Of a stretch of 64,000 nucleotides of DNA, positions 1-8,355 are shown piece by piece. The stretch's first letter is position 1. Every line of letters starts with the position of its first letter. This DNA is from CAVYGM01 sp963768025. GTDB taxonomy: Bacteria > Bacteroidota > Bacteroidia > Cytophagales > Spirosomataceae. The DNA is taken from the NCBI GenBank assembly GCA_963768025.1, contig CAVYGM010000026.1, positions 372,001 to 436,000 on the forward strand, in the 5' to 3' direction. The position numbers and the translations under genes were made by a program. Below the pieces are notes generated by a model that saw only the letters and a list, made by a program, of their open reading frames with translations, was not told where the DNA came from and made no database searches.

Positions 1-329
1 ATGATTTGGGGGAGTAGATAAGGGGCAATGGTGGGAATCACGCCCACCCGTAGTTCACCGGCCAATACGCCATTGTAGTGTTGGGTAAGGTCCGTTAGGC
101 GCCTGGTTTCCCGCAGGATTACCTTAGCCTGATCTATCACTTTGGAGCCAATTTCCGTGGGAACGATGGGTTGCTTGGTTCGATCAAAAATCTTTACGCC
201 CAATTCGTCCTCCATTTTGCGTACCATCATGGACAGGGTGGGCTGCGTCACGTGGCAATGATCCGCCGCCTGCACAAAATGGCGGTACCTTTCGAGGGCC
301 ACGATGTATTCCAACTGTTGAATATTCAA
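1..329 (-). CDS. LysR-family regulator, OxyR-like (3' part cut off by window edge)
   Basis: N-terminal 109 residues of a LysR-type regulator running off the left edge. The reading opens with TTG at 329-327, giving LNIQQLEYIVALERYRHF, the usual opening of OxyR-type proteins; an in-frame stop lies 12 bases upstream and no ATG is available, so TTG is the start. The winged helix-turn-helix covers about residues 1-60 (CHVTQPTLSMMVRKMEDELG), followed by the start of the effector domain (GELRVGVIPTIAPYLLP). Family members of this type often activate peroxide-defence genes, but the redox cysteines would lie in the missing part, so a peroxide role is only inferred. It lies downstream of the PorT-like gene on the same strand, behind a strong hairpin. 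Confidence 0.85.
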   Translation of the reverse strand, partial: MNIQQLEYIVALERYRHFVQAADHCHVTQPTLSMMVRKMEDELGVKIFDRTKQPIVPTEIGSKVIDQAKVILRETRRLTDLTQHYNGVLAGELRVGVIPTIAPYLLPQI

Positions 330-396
330 GGAGTATAGAATTTATTTATACAAACCTAAAAATAATCATTTTGATTAATATAGTAGAACCTCGCAA

Positions 397-439
397 AACC
401 AAAAAGAGGAGCTTTTCAACAAAGCTCCTCTTTTTGGTT
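397..439 (-). terminator. Bidirectional intrinsic terminator
   Basis: Perfect 19-bp inverted repeat (arms 397-415 and 421-439, 5-nt loop) whose outer part is A-rich on one side and T-rich on the other, so it can work in both directions. It sits 25 bases past the stop of the minus-strand PorT-like gene and separates it from the LysR gene. Confidence 0.8.
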
Positions 440-463
440 CGTAAAGTAGATCAAATCTTAGAT

Positions 464-1105
464 TTATCGGGTGTTCAAAGTCCCGGTGCGAGAATTAAAG
501 TTTCCGAATGGAAAACTAACACCCAGGTTTACGCCGATATTCTGATTATATTGGCTATTGGCATCTGAGCGGGTTATATCCACCAATCCAGCCCCGTACC
601 GTACATCGGCGTTAAGCCAAACCTTGTTCTGAAGGCGATAATTAAAACCAAGTCCAGCGGTTATTCCTACATCCACCGGGCGGTAAGTGCTATTGTTGGA
701 CTCTCCATTGATAGAACTACCGTTTCTGTCTTTGGCCGCTGCCAAAAAGTTAACATTAGGCCCTACAAACAGTTTTGGCCGAAATGCTTCTCCCCGGCGA
801 CCCAGAAAATAGGTCAGCAACAAAGGTACCTGCACGTAATTGAGTCGGATGTCGTTGGTTTTGTTGTTGATTTGGGCTCCCAATTGAGTGTATAATAATT
901 GACCACTAAATCCAAATCCGCTTTCTGAGCTGTAATTGTAAAAGCCACCAATGGTAGCACCCGTCTTCCAGTCATTGTTGGCAATATCACCTCTCAAATT
1001 GGCAACCGACACCCCAACGATGGGACCGATGGAAACGTTTTCCTGAGCCATACTGTGAATTACAATTCCAAGCACCATGGCTATTGAAAGAATTGACTTT
1101 TTCAT
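464..1105 (-). CDS. PorT-like outer membrane beta-barrel protein
   Basis: 213 residues. The first 20 form a signal peptide (MKKSILSIAMVLGIVIHSMA, cleavage before Gln21). The rest is rich in alternating aromatic/polar strands (GFGFSGQLLYTQLGAQI, YVQVPLLLTYFLG, VGITAGLGFNYRLQNKVWLN) and ends in short hydrophobic strands, as in the PorT-like outer membrane beta-barrel family (small 8-strand barrels of Bacteroidota). The name reflects fold only; nothing links it to the type IX secretion PorT itself. Single-gene unit with its own terminator; the start ATG is preceded by an AT-rich leader without a clear Shine-Dalgarno. Confidence 0.8.
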   Translation of the reverse strand: MKKSILSIAMVLGIVIHSMAQENVSIGPIVGVSVANLRGDIANNDWKTGATIGGFYNYSSESGFGFSGQLLYTQLGAQINNKTNDIRLNYVQVPLLLTYFLGRRGEAFRPKLFVGPNVNFLAAAKDRNGSSINGESNNSTYRPVDVGITAGLGFNYRLQNKVWLNADVRYGAGLVDITRSDANSQYNQNIGVNLGVSFPFGNFNSRTGTLNTR

Positions 1106-1555
1106 GTTCTAATGTAGTTAGTGATTATTCTTTTCATCCAAATTGTTTGAATGTAGTTCTAGTAGAGAGTAATCTTATACCAGTTAGGTTTCATCTGGTT
1201 TATTATTTAACAATCTATTGATTATGAGATTACTAATTTTTAATCCCAAAGTTGAGAAATGATGAAAGTTATAAATTATGTGGTTATTATTCCCCAGTAT
1301 CCATATTTTTAAGAGAGTTCTACTTATTCAGCAGTACCCAAAAATTACTATTTTTTGATGCAAGGTCCAGGGAATTATTTTATGCTGGAAGTGGGGATAG
1401 GAAAGCAATAGTAGTTTGTTAACAGATTTCCTTCAAATAATTCAAGGAAGTCGCCGCTTACTAAAAAGCAGTTACCGCTTAGTAAGTAGGGGGGGAGTGT
1501 TATTGGTTATGCCTGCGGTAAATGCTAATTTTAGGTAAACAAATCTAAAATAGTC
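1106..1555. other. Intergenic region between divergent genes
   Basis: 450 bp between a minus-strand and a plus-strand gene start, AT-rich, with no open frame of note. It must hold both promoters; a candidate for the right-hand gene is listed separately. I see no RNA gene or long repeat. Confidence 0.6.
1503..1533 (+). promoter_or_regulatory. Candidate Bacteroidota-type promoter of the small lipoprotein gene
   Basis: TTGG at 1503-1506 and TAATTTTA at 1526-1533, 19 bases apart, resemble the Bacteroidota -33 TTTG and -7 TAnnTTTG elements (last base A instead of G). It ends 22 bases before the ATG at 1556. Confidence 0.4.
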
Positions 1556-1837
1556 ATGAAAAAAGTCATCAAATCCGGCGTTATGCTTTCGTCCTACGGA
1601 GCACTTTTCTTCTTGTTGAACTGTGGCAAAAAAGACACAGCTCCAACTCCTGCAAATTGTTCACTCAATGCCGGCAAGGTTACCGAAGCGGCAACGACCT
1701 ACGGAGGCAATCCCACCAAGGCCAATTGCGAGGCGTACAAAAATGCGGTCCGGGATTTCTACAAAAGCTGTTCAACTTTCTATCCGGCCGCTCAGAAAAA
1801 AGCCCTTGATGAATTCCTGGCCGAACCGTGTCCATAA
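1556..1837 (+). CDS. Small cysteine-containing lipoprotein of unknown function
   Basis: 93 residues. An N-terminal hydrophobic stretch ends in LLNC at residues 20-23, an imperfect lipobox, so the mature protein would begin at Cys23 as a lipoprotein. The mature part has four more cysteines (in PANCSL, KANCEAY, YKSCST and EPCP), which could form two disulfides in the periplasm or outside. I do not recognise the family. It stands alone with a candidate promoter upstream and a terminator downstream. The lipobox and the codon pattern support a real gene rather than a chance frame. Confidence 0.65.
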   Translation: MKKVIKSGVMLSSYGALFFLLNCGKKDTAPTPANCSLNAGKVTEAATTYGGNPTKANCEAYKNAVRDFYKSCSTFYPAAQKKALDEFLAEPCP

Positions 1838-1981
1838 TTTGGTATTAGTCTATGGACGCCTTATCTAGTAAAACGGTCAATCCGCGTTCAACTCAGTACA
1901 TCTAGAGGAAGTCAACTCTGGTGCTTTCCCAAAATCCCCATTGTTTGCCTCCTAAAAGCCATCGTCTCGGAGTTGAAACTA

Positions 1982-2036
1982 GGCGGTTGGTTTACGAATG
2001 AGCGAATCTTTCGTAAACTAACCGCCCCTTTTTTTA
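1982..2036 (+). terminator. Intrinsic terminator
   Basis: 16-bp stem with one mismatch (arms 1982-1997 and 2011-2026) followed by a T-rich run to 2036. It lies 145 bases after the small lipoprotein stop; no other plus-strand gene precedes it. Confidence 0.65.
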
Positions 2037-2193
2037 TTCCTATCCTACTCCATCCCTACCGGATCGAGGGTCATTCTAGGGACGGAATGGTGTATGCTGG
2101 GTAAAACCACTTTTGATATTTCGTCTATCTGTACTTATTCACCTGTGTGGTAATTGGTAGAAGTATTTCAAAAAAGACATCCAAACCTGTAAA

Positions 2194-2225
2194 TTTGGAT
2201 GTGTTGGTTCATAAGGGTATTTTTA
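2194..2225 (+). promoter_or_regulatory. Candidate promoter of the bestrophin gene
   Basis: TTTG at 2194-2197 and TATTTTTA at 2218-2225 with 20 bases between, close to the Bacteroidota -33/-7 consensus. The ATG at 2266 follows 40 bases later. Confidence 0.4.
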
Positions 2226-2265
2226 GATACCGCCTTGAACCAAATTTATTCGTACAGACTCTACC

Positions 2266-3178
2266 ATGATCGACTATAACCCAAAGGAGTGGCTTCGCTT
2301 TATTTTCTTTTTTCCCAAGGCTGATACCGTACGCAAACTTGGTCCCCTTCTGATTGCGATCGGCCTGTATACCACTTTACTAGCCTACCTGGTTATTGAT
2401 TACTGGCAGATTGGCCAGGATTCTGACCTGAGAAACATCACCCTGATTCACTCACTCCTGGGGTTTGTAATATCCTTGTTGTTGGTATTCCGAACCAATA
2501 CGGCCTATGATCGCTGGTGGGAAGGACGGAAGCAGTGGGGTACCTTGGTAAATATAAGCCGGAATATGGCCCTGAAAATGAACGCTTTGCTGGCCGGTGA
2601 GGCCTATCAAAATGATCGGGAGTTTTTTAAGGTGATGATTCCCAACTTCGCCTTTGCGCTTAAAAAATCACCTTCGAAAATCCTACCGCCCATCCGAAAT
2701 TGAAGAAAACGCAGCCTTTCACCGCGATCAACTGGATTTGAAGGGGCACATACCTCTGCAGATATCCTCCCTACTTTTCAACCGGGTGCTCGCGCTTCAA
2801 AAGCAGGGTGTGCTGTTGCCCGAACATCTGTTGGCTCTTAACCCGGAATTGGATGCCCTGATGAATATCTGTGGAGCCTGCGAACGCATCAAGAATACCC
2901 CCATTCCGTTTTCGTATAGCTCATTTCTCAAAAAGTTTATTTTTACTTATTGCGTAAGTATGCCCTTAGGCTATATATTTAGCCTGCACTACCTGGTCAT
3001 TCCCTTCGTGGTCTTTGTCTTCTACATACTGGGTAGCCTGGAAGTGATCGCTGAGGAGATTGAAGATCCATTCGGCACCGATGCAAATGATTTGCCCACG
3101 GATACCATTTCAAAAAATATCAAAATTTCGGTCAATCAGGTATTTCAGGAAAAAGAGATCAAAAATTCTGAATTGTGA
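2266..3178 (+). pseudogene. Bestrophin family (UPF0187) channel protein, one frameshift
   Basis: Two overlapping frames make one bestrophin-family protein, an inner-membrane anion or cation channel. The first frame (2266-2703) has two N-terminal membrane helices and the family motif FRTNTAYDRWWEGRKQWG. The second carries HLRKSYRPSEIEE onward, a helix pair (YCVSMPLGYIFSLHYLVIPF) and the EDPFGTDANDLP segment typical of the family. They join at the A-run 2662-2667: with five A instead of six, the protein reads FAFALKNHLRKSY without a break, 303 residues, the usual family length. Either a homopolymer sequencing error or a fresh frameshift; programmed slippage is possible but there is no known precedent in this family. 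Confidence 0.85.
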
Positions 3179-3183
3179 GGTTT

Positions 3184-3431
3184 TGAATCCGGTATGGTGT
3201 TGCCGAACCCTAGTTTGTAGTGTATTGGGAATATCAAGTACCAGCAAATTCAAGGTAGGGACTAAGTGGGGAGGGGGGGTGCACAGTTATTTCCAGCAAC
3301 GCTACTTCGCGGCTTTCGCTCGTATACAGCACGTAGGTACCTTTTTTATTCCAGCGGCCTCCGTTCCTAGCAGCCCCTATACGAGATAGATCGTGGGCAT
3401 ACCTAAGGTTTGCCATTCGAAATACCCACAT
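3184..3431 (-). pseudogene. Remnant of a RES-domain toxin
   Basis: The opening MWVFRMANLRYAHDL followed by GGRWNKKGTYVLYTSESREVALLEITVH is the N-terminal part of RES-domain toxins, which degrade NAD+ and usually have about 150-160 residues. The frame stops after 65 residues. Shifting frame at the C-rich run near 3266-3280 gives LNLLVLDIPNTLQTRV, matching the next conserved strand, so a frameshift is followed by loss of the rest: the adjoining sequence is already the bestrophin 3' end. Start lies 6 bases after the stop of an Xre-type remnant, the usual toxin-antitoxin arrangement. Not expected to be active. Confidence 0.7.
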
Positions 3432-3437
3432 TTTCGC

Positions 3438-3572
3438 CTACCTATATACACCGTTTTCAAGGCGACCCAGAATATACCTTATTTTGGATATGATGAGTGC
3501 ATTGACGCCTTTACGGGCAATGAGTAAGAAATCGTAAGAACTTTCTACCGAGTATAAAAGCCTTATCCTACC
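3438..3572 (-). pseudogene. Remnant of the Xre/MbcA-type antitoxin of a RES system
   Basis: Read on the minus strand, the sequence gives SYDFLLIARKGVNALIISKI followed directly by RYILGRLENGVYR and a stop at 3438-3440. The first part resembles the N-terminus and the last part the extreme C-terminus (GRIEHGVYS-like) of Xre/DUF2384 antitoxins that pair with RES toxins; the roughly 90 residues between them are missing. An in-frame stop lies at 3573-3575 and there is no ATG. So this is an internal-deletion remnant, in its original order ahead of the RES remnant. Confidence 0.6.
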
Positions 3573-3798
3573 CTATGTCAAGAATATAAGACTAGCAGAA
3601 AATAGGCTGTCGATGAAGTTTTGGTTCCATTACCACCTGCGGAGGTTCACGTACTGCTAACTTTTAAGCTTTGTAAGCCAGTTGAAGGGAAGCTGATAGG
3701 AAAGAAACTTGGGAAGGATTGTAACAGAAAAATTCTTTAAACCTAGAAAAGGCTGTACATTTCAGGCAGACGATTTCGAGACCTAACATGCATTTTTT

Positions 3799-4173
3799 AT
3801 GAAAATCATCACTACTCCTACTATGCCTGCGGCCAACGGCCATTATTCCCATTGCATCGAGCACAACGGCCTGTTGTACCTCTCGGGCCAGTTACCGCGT
3901 GATCCTATTACAAAAGAAGTACCGGCTAGTATCGAAGCCCAAACGTTGATGGCACTCAACAATGCAAAAATGATTTTGACCGAGGCAGGTAGTTCCATCC
4001 AAAACATCATTCAGGTCCGGCTCTATATTTCCGATATAGCCCTTTGGGATCAGGTAAATGCCGTGTATAGTGACTTTATGGGGACGCACAAGCCCGTTCG
4101 CAGTGTGATACCAACGCGGGAGCTGCACTTTGGGGCAATGATTGAGGTGGAGGTGCTGGCGGTAGTGGGGTAA
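3799..4173 (+). CDS. RidA family (YjgF/YER057c/UK114) protein
   Basis: 124 residues, the normal size for a Rid protein, which forms a trimer and hydrolyses reactive enamine/imine intermediates such as 2-aminoacrylate from PLP enzymes. The family pattern is clear: GLLYLSGQLPRDP near residues 24-36, NNAKMILTEAGSSIQNI in the middle, and at the end KPVRSVIPTREL, whose Arg101 matches the substrate-binding arginine of RidA, then MIEVEVLAVV. It lacks the strict C-terminal signature IEIEAIA of the canonical subgroup, so it may be a Rid2/Rid3-like relative. Stands alone; faces the toxin-antitoxin pair to its right. Confidence 0.85.
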   Translation: MKIITTPTMPAANGHYSHCIEHNGLLYLSGQLPRDPITKEVPASIEAQTLMALNNAKMILTEAGSSIQNIIQVRLYISDIALWDQVNAVYSDFMGTHKPVRSVIPTRELHFGAMIEVEVLAVVG

Positions 4174-4305
4174 TCTGTAAACAAACAATTTATGAATTTT
4201 TTGACTATCGATTTAATAGTTACCTGGCTTCCTTAATGGACTATACTTCACCTTTTCAGGGTATTTAGAATAGCATAAACTGTTGGGCATAAAATTACCT
4301 ATTCA

Positions 4306-4788
4306 TCAATTTTCGTTTGCTTTTTTCAAAATACTGGCTTCCAGCTTTTCACCAATCCAGATTCCCTGATCTTGTAATTCTTGCAACAAGGTTGACACGT
4401 TGCTTATGAAACCGTATTCCTTGGCTTTTACCAGTATACCCAGCGTTCCTGTTACCTTCAAGGCGTTTCTTTTTGCGAATTGGCGGCCAAGAAGTTCATC
4501 AATAATGACCAGCTCTGCATCTGTCTCCAAAGCCAGTTGAATCACTTCGGCTTCGCCTGCGTCTAGTTTTTCGAGTGTAAAGAGGGCTTTTCTATTTTTA
4601 ATTTTTCGAATAACCACCCAGTTTAGTTTGGATAAATCCACATAAAATGGTTTAGTTTTTCCGGCTTCAACTTCTCGAAAAACAGCTTCCGGAATTAGAA
4701 TTGTTCCGTATATTCGTTGTAGAAGGTTCAGTTGCCCGATTTTTAAAAGCGAAATAATCGGGGTAGTATTGGAAATGACCTTAGGCAT
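4306..4788 (-). CDS. PIN-domain toxin, DUF3368 family
   Basis: 160 residues. DUF3368 proteins are PIN-fold ribonucleases acting as type II toxins. Visible elements: the first strand ISNTTPIISLLKIG (Asn at the place often held by the first catalytic Asp), LDAGEAEVIQLA in the middle with the conserved acidic residues, LVIIDELLGRQFA with another Asp/Glu pair, and VTGTLGILVKAKEYG, the family's closing motif. Its start overlaps the end of the UPF0175 antitoxin by 8 bases, so the two are translated from one mRNA. Whether the Asn for Asp lowers activity cannot be judged here. Confidence 0.85.
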   Translation of the reverse strand: MPKVISNTTPIISLLKIGQLNLLQRIYGTILIPEAVFREVEAGKTKPFYVDLSKLNWVVIRKIKNRKALFTLEKLDAGEAEVIQLALETDAELVIIDELLGRQFAKRNALKVTGTLGILVKAKEYGFISNVSTLLQELQDQGIWIGEKLEASILKKANEN

Positions 4789-5038
4789 TGGCTATGTCGT
4801 CATCCAAATCTGTTGAATCTCGAAGTCCAAAGTACGAAACCTGGTACAGTGCGATTTTCTCCAAAAAATCAATTCTGCTGATATTTAAAATTTGGGCAGC
4901 TTTTGCTGAGGAAATTTTACCCAGTTCATACAGCTTGGCTAAAGAAAGAAGTTTCATTTCCTCAGCAAACTCAAAATCTTTCATCTCCAACGTATTTGCC
5001 AAAGATTCAGGATAAGTAACACTTAACTGCTTTTCCAT
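4781..5038 (-). CDS. UPF0175 family antitoxin
   Basis: 85 residues from the ATG at 5038; a longer frame upstream is out of family and overlaps alaS, so the internal Met (MEKQLSVTYPESLAN) is chosen. The core FAEEMKLLSLAKLYELGKIS followed by SAKAAQILNISRIDFLE is the UPF0175 helix-turn-helix that represses its own operon, and the C-terminal tail (YFGLRDSTDLDDDIA) binds the toxin. First gene of the two-gene toxin-antitoxin operon with the DUF3368 PIN protein. Confidence 0.85.
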   Translation of the reverse strand: MEKQLSVTYPESLANTLEMKDFEFAEEMKLLSLAKLYELGKISSAKAAQILNISRIDFLEKIALYQVSYFGLRDSTDLDDDIANA

Positions 5039-5129
5039 ATTCAGGGTTTTTAAGAAAAACGCAAATTGCTCTTTTAACGTTCTTGAAACCAAAACCGGGG
5101 CCTTGCTTCTAAAGCCCCGGTTTCCTCCC

Positions 5130-7782
5130 TCAAAACATACCTTTTGCCTTTTCAAGGGCTCTATCAAGCCCTTCCACATCGGAGCCACCGGCAGTGGCGA
5201 AATGGGGTTGCCCGCCGCCGCCGCCGCGAATTTCTTTGGCTAGCTCCTTCACGATCTGCCCGGCGTGGAGATTTTTCTCCTTAATCAGATTTTCAGCGAT
5301 GTACACGGCCAACTGCGGCTTGCCGTTCAAATCGGCGGCCAAAACGGCCACCAGATTCGGTAGCTGATCGCGGAGCTCGTAGGCTAGCTGTTTCAACGAG
5401 TCGGCCGTAGGTACTTCCACTTCTCTCTATCAGGATGTTGCTCCCACCCGTAGCGAGTATCTTGCCGAGCAGGGTATTTTTTAGCTGTTGTACTTTTTCG
5501 TTTTCCAAGGCCTCTACTTTCTTCTGCAAGGCGGTACGTTCTTCGAGGAGGGCTTCTACGGCTTTTGCCACATCCTTTGGGCCTTTTAGTAAGTCCTTCA
5601 GTTTGGAGATTGTCTCCTCTTGCTCGCGCATGCGTTGCAGGGCAGTTTCTCCCGTGATGGCTTCCACCCGACGTACCCCGGCGGATACCGAGCCTTCGGA
5701 AATAAATTTGAAAAGCCCGATTTCGCCCGTAGCCGGTATGTGGGTACCTCCGCAAAGTTCCAGCGAATAGGTTGGATCAAAGGTGACTACCCGCACAAAG
5801 TCGCCGTATTTTTCGCCGAAGGTGGCCGTGGCTCCCATCGCAATCGCTTCCTGAATGGGTACGTTGGTTTTGGTATCCTGTTTGATGTTCTCCCGAATTT
5901 TCTCGTTCACCATATCCTCAATATGCTGCAACTCTTCGTCGGTTACTTTGGAGAAGTGTGAGAAATCGAAGCGAAGTACTTCATCGTCCAGATACGATCC
6001 TTTTTGGCTGATGTGCGTGCCCAGCACGCGCCGCATGGCCGACAGCATCAGGTGCGTGGCCGTGTGGTTGGCCATGATCTTATGCCGCCGATCCGTATCT
6101 ATCTGGGCGTAACGGTATCGGCCTTTTGGAGAAGAGCGTCAAGATTTTTATCGTGCGAAATATGAACAAACAGATCGTTTTCTTTCTTGGTATCGGCAAT
6201 CGCAAGGCGATGAGCTTGTCCGTCCACTAACAGTTCCAGGGAACCCGTGTCGCCAGTCTGTCCACCCATCTCCGCGTAAAAGGGCGTACGGTCCAGCACA
6301 ATGTGGTACTCTTCGCCGCCTTTTGTTTTCACCTTGCGGTATTTGAGAATATGCGAATGGCTTTCGGCAAATTCGTAACCCACAAACTCCACGGGTACGC
6401 CTTCGTTGTCCAGTAATTCTACCCAGTCGGTTGCTTCCTTGGCGGCATCGGAACGCGAGCGGGCTTTCTGCTCAGCCAGTGCCATTTGAAAACCTGCTTC
6501 ATCTACCTTCAATCCTTTTTCGCGGGCAATCAGGGCCGTTAGATCCATCGGGAAACCGAACGTATCGTTTAGTTCAAAAACCTCGTCGCCGGGAATGATA
6601 TCTTTTCCCGCCTGAGCGAGTTGGCCGGTAATGAGATCAAGACGCTTCAAGCCAGTTTCCAGCGTCCGGAGAAAACTTTTCTCTTCTTCCCGAATCACCG
6701 TGGTCACAAAATCCCGCTGGGCGTTCAGTTCGGGGAATACATCGGCAAACTGATCGGCCAGCGTGGGTACGAGCTTGGTCATGAACGGCTCGGTCAGGTT
6801 CAGGTACGAATAGCCGTAGCGAATGGCCCGGCGCAGAATCCGCCGAATAACATAACCCGCCTTGGCGTTCGAAGGCACCAGTCCGTCAGAAATGGCAAAC
6901 GAAACGGCCCGAATGTGATCGGCAATAACGCGCATCGCTACGTCGGCTTTCCGTCGTCGCCGTATGTTTTGCCCGAAAGTTCTTCAATAACATGAATGGT
7001 ACCCGTAAATACGTCGGTGTCGTAGTTCGACATTTTTCCCTGAATGGCCATGCACAGGCGCTCGAAACCCATGCCCGTATCGACGTGCGTGGCGGGCAGG
7101 GGCTAGCAGCGAACCATCGGCTTTGCGGTTAAACTGCATGAACACGAGGTTCCAGATTTCGACAACCTGCGGATGGTCGGCATTGACCAGAGCTTTTCCC
7201 GGATACTAAGGCCACTTCCGACTGGGGCCGCATATCGACGTGAATTTCGGAGCAGGGACCGCAGGGACCCGTATCGCCCATTTCCCAGAAATTATCTTTT
7301 TTGTTGCCGAAAATGATCCGGTCTTCGCCCACAATGGGTTTCCAGAGATCGAACGCTTCCTGGTCGAAGGGAACATTGTCTGCTTTATCGCCTTCAAACA
7401 CCGATACATAGAGCCGGTCTTTGGGCAGTTTGTATACCTCCGTCAGCAACTCCCACGCCCAGTGAATGGCTTCTTTCTTGAAGTAATCGCCAAACGACCA
7501 GTTGCCCAGCATCTCGAACATGGTGTGGTGATAGGTGTCGAAGCCCACATCTTCCAGGTCATTGTGTTTGCCGGACACGCGCAGGCACTTTTGCGTATCG
7601 GCAACCCGCTTGGACGGGGGCGTACCGTTGCCCAGAAAAAAATCTTTGAACTGCGCCATCCCTGAGTTGTTGAACATCAGCGTCGGGTCGTTTTTAGCGA
7701 CGAGCGGAGCCGAAGGCACAATCAGGTGTTGTTTACTTTTGAAGAAGTCGAGAAAATGCCGACGTATTTCGTGGGAAGTCAT
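5130..7782 (-). pseudogene. alaS: Alanine--tRNA ligase, interrupted by five single-base indels
   Basis: Charges tRNA-Ala. All domains are present in order from the ATG at 7782: class II catalytic core (FEMLGNWSFGDYF, GDTGPCGPCSEIH), tRNA-binding helices (MRVIADHIRAVSFAI, FGFPMDLTALIA), editing domain with the zinc ligands NHTATHLM and ELCGGTH, and the C-terminal DHHA1 domain (RGGGGGQPHFATAGG). The frame breaks at about 7194-7197 (extra base in a T-run), 7103 (extra base), 6948-6950 (missing base in a T-run), 6107 (missing base) and 5420 (extra base). Correcting all five gives 883 residues, standard length, with no lost sequence. As alaS is essential and normally single copy, sequence errors are the likelier cause. 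Confidence 0.9.
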
Positions 7783-7792
7783 TGGTAGATGA

Positions 7793-7830
7793 TTAGCTGT
7801 TAGGTGGTTAGCTGTTAGGATGTTAGCGAG
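7793..7830. repeat. Short tandem repeat upstream of alaS
   Basis: A 15-bp unit TTAGCTGTTAGG(TGG/ATG) occurs at 7793-7807 and 7808-7822 and begins a third time at 7823. It lies in the 5' leader of alaS. Function unknown; may be simple slippage. Confidence 0.6.
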
Positions 7831-7973
7831 TAGCTTGCCAATTACGCAATTGATAGCATTTCGCCTTTACCTATATTTTCGGGTAGATTGTCGATTATCC
7901 ATCTACCTAAATACGAAAAATATCGGCTATAAAATTTCCGCAAAGGTAGGGAAAATACAGAATGTTTAGTACG

Positions 7974-8008
7974 TTGTGGGCCTGGTAAACAATTGCCGGG
8001 TATTTTTG
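7974..8008 (+). promoter_or_regulatory. Candidate promoter of the MerR-M28-DUF6786 operon
   Basis: TATTTTTG at 8001-8008 matches the Bacteroidota -7 element TAnnTTTG exactly. A TTG at 7974-7976 is the nearest -33 candidate but the 24-base gap is long. The ATG at 8032 follows 23 bases later. Confidence 0.4.
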
Positions 8009-8031
8009 AAAATAGCAGAAAAAAGAATTCG

Positions 8032-8355
8032 ATGGAACAGAATCATAAACGCTATTATGATACCAATGAAGTAGCCGCCCTGGTGGGCTGCCAGCCCTCA
8101 GCGCTGCGTTTTTGGGAGAAGAAGTTCCCTCATCTCAGCCCCAAACGGGACTCCCGAAACCGCCGATTGTACACGGTGGAGGATATAGAGGTGGTAAAGA
8201 AAATTATGCATCAACGGCAGGATCAGGGTCGGACCATTGAAGGGGCCCGCCATCAGCTCAATCACCGTGAAACCGCCCAAAATCTCATTCACCGGCTCAA
8301 TCGGGTTAAAACTTTTCTTCAGGAAATTAAAGAAGCAATTGACAATCAATCATGA
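8032..8355 (+). CDS. MerR-family transcriptional regulator
   Basis: 107 residues from the ATG at 8032; an upstream in-frame Met at 7993 would overlap the promoter and add non-conserved residues. The MerR helix-turn-helix is clear: YYDTNEVAALVGCQPSALRF then WEKKFPHLSPKRDSRNRRLY and TVEDIEVVKKI. There is only a short C-terminal coiled coil (NLIHRLNRVKTFLQEIKEAI) and no metal-binding cysteines or drug-binding domain, as in the small MerR proteins common in Bacteroidota. Its stop overlaps the start of the peptidase gene (ATGA), so it is co-translated with it; any regulatory target is unknown. Confidence 0.9.
   Translation: MEQNHKRYYDTNEVAALVGCQPSALRFWEKKFPHLSPKRDSRNRRLYTVEDIEVVKKIMHQRQDQGRTIEGARHQLNHRETAQNLIHRLNRVKTFLQEIKEAIDNQS

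Noticed and set aside
2654..2703. Programmed frameshift in bestrophin
   Set aside because: The A6 run is slippery, but no stem-loop follows, no member of the family uses one to my knowledge, and similar indels occur across the window.
3574..3798. Short plus-strand frame ahead of RidA
   Set aside because: About 40 codons following a stop, without a start, family match or promoter.
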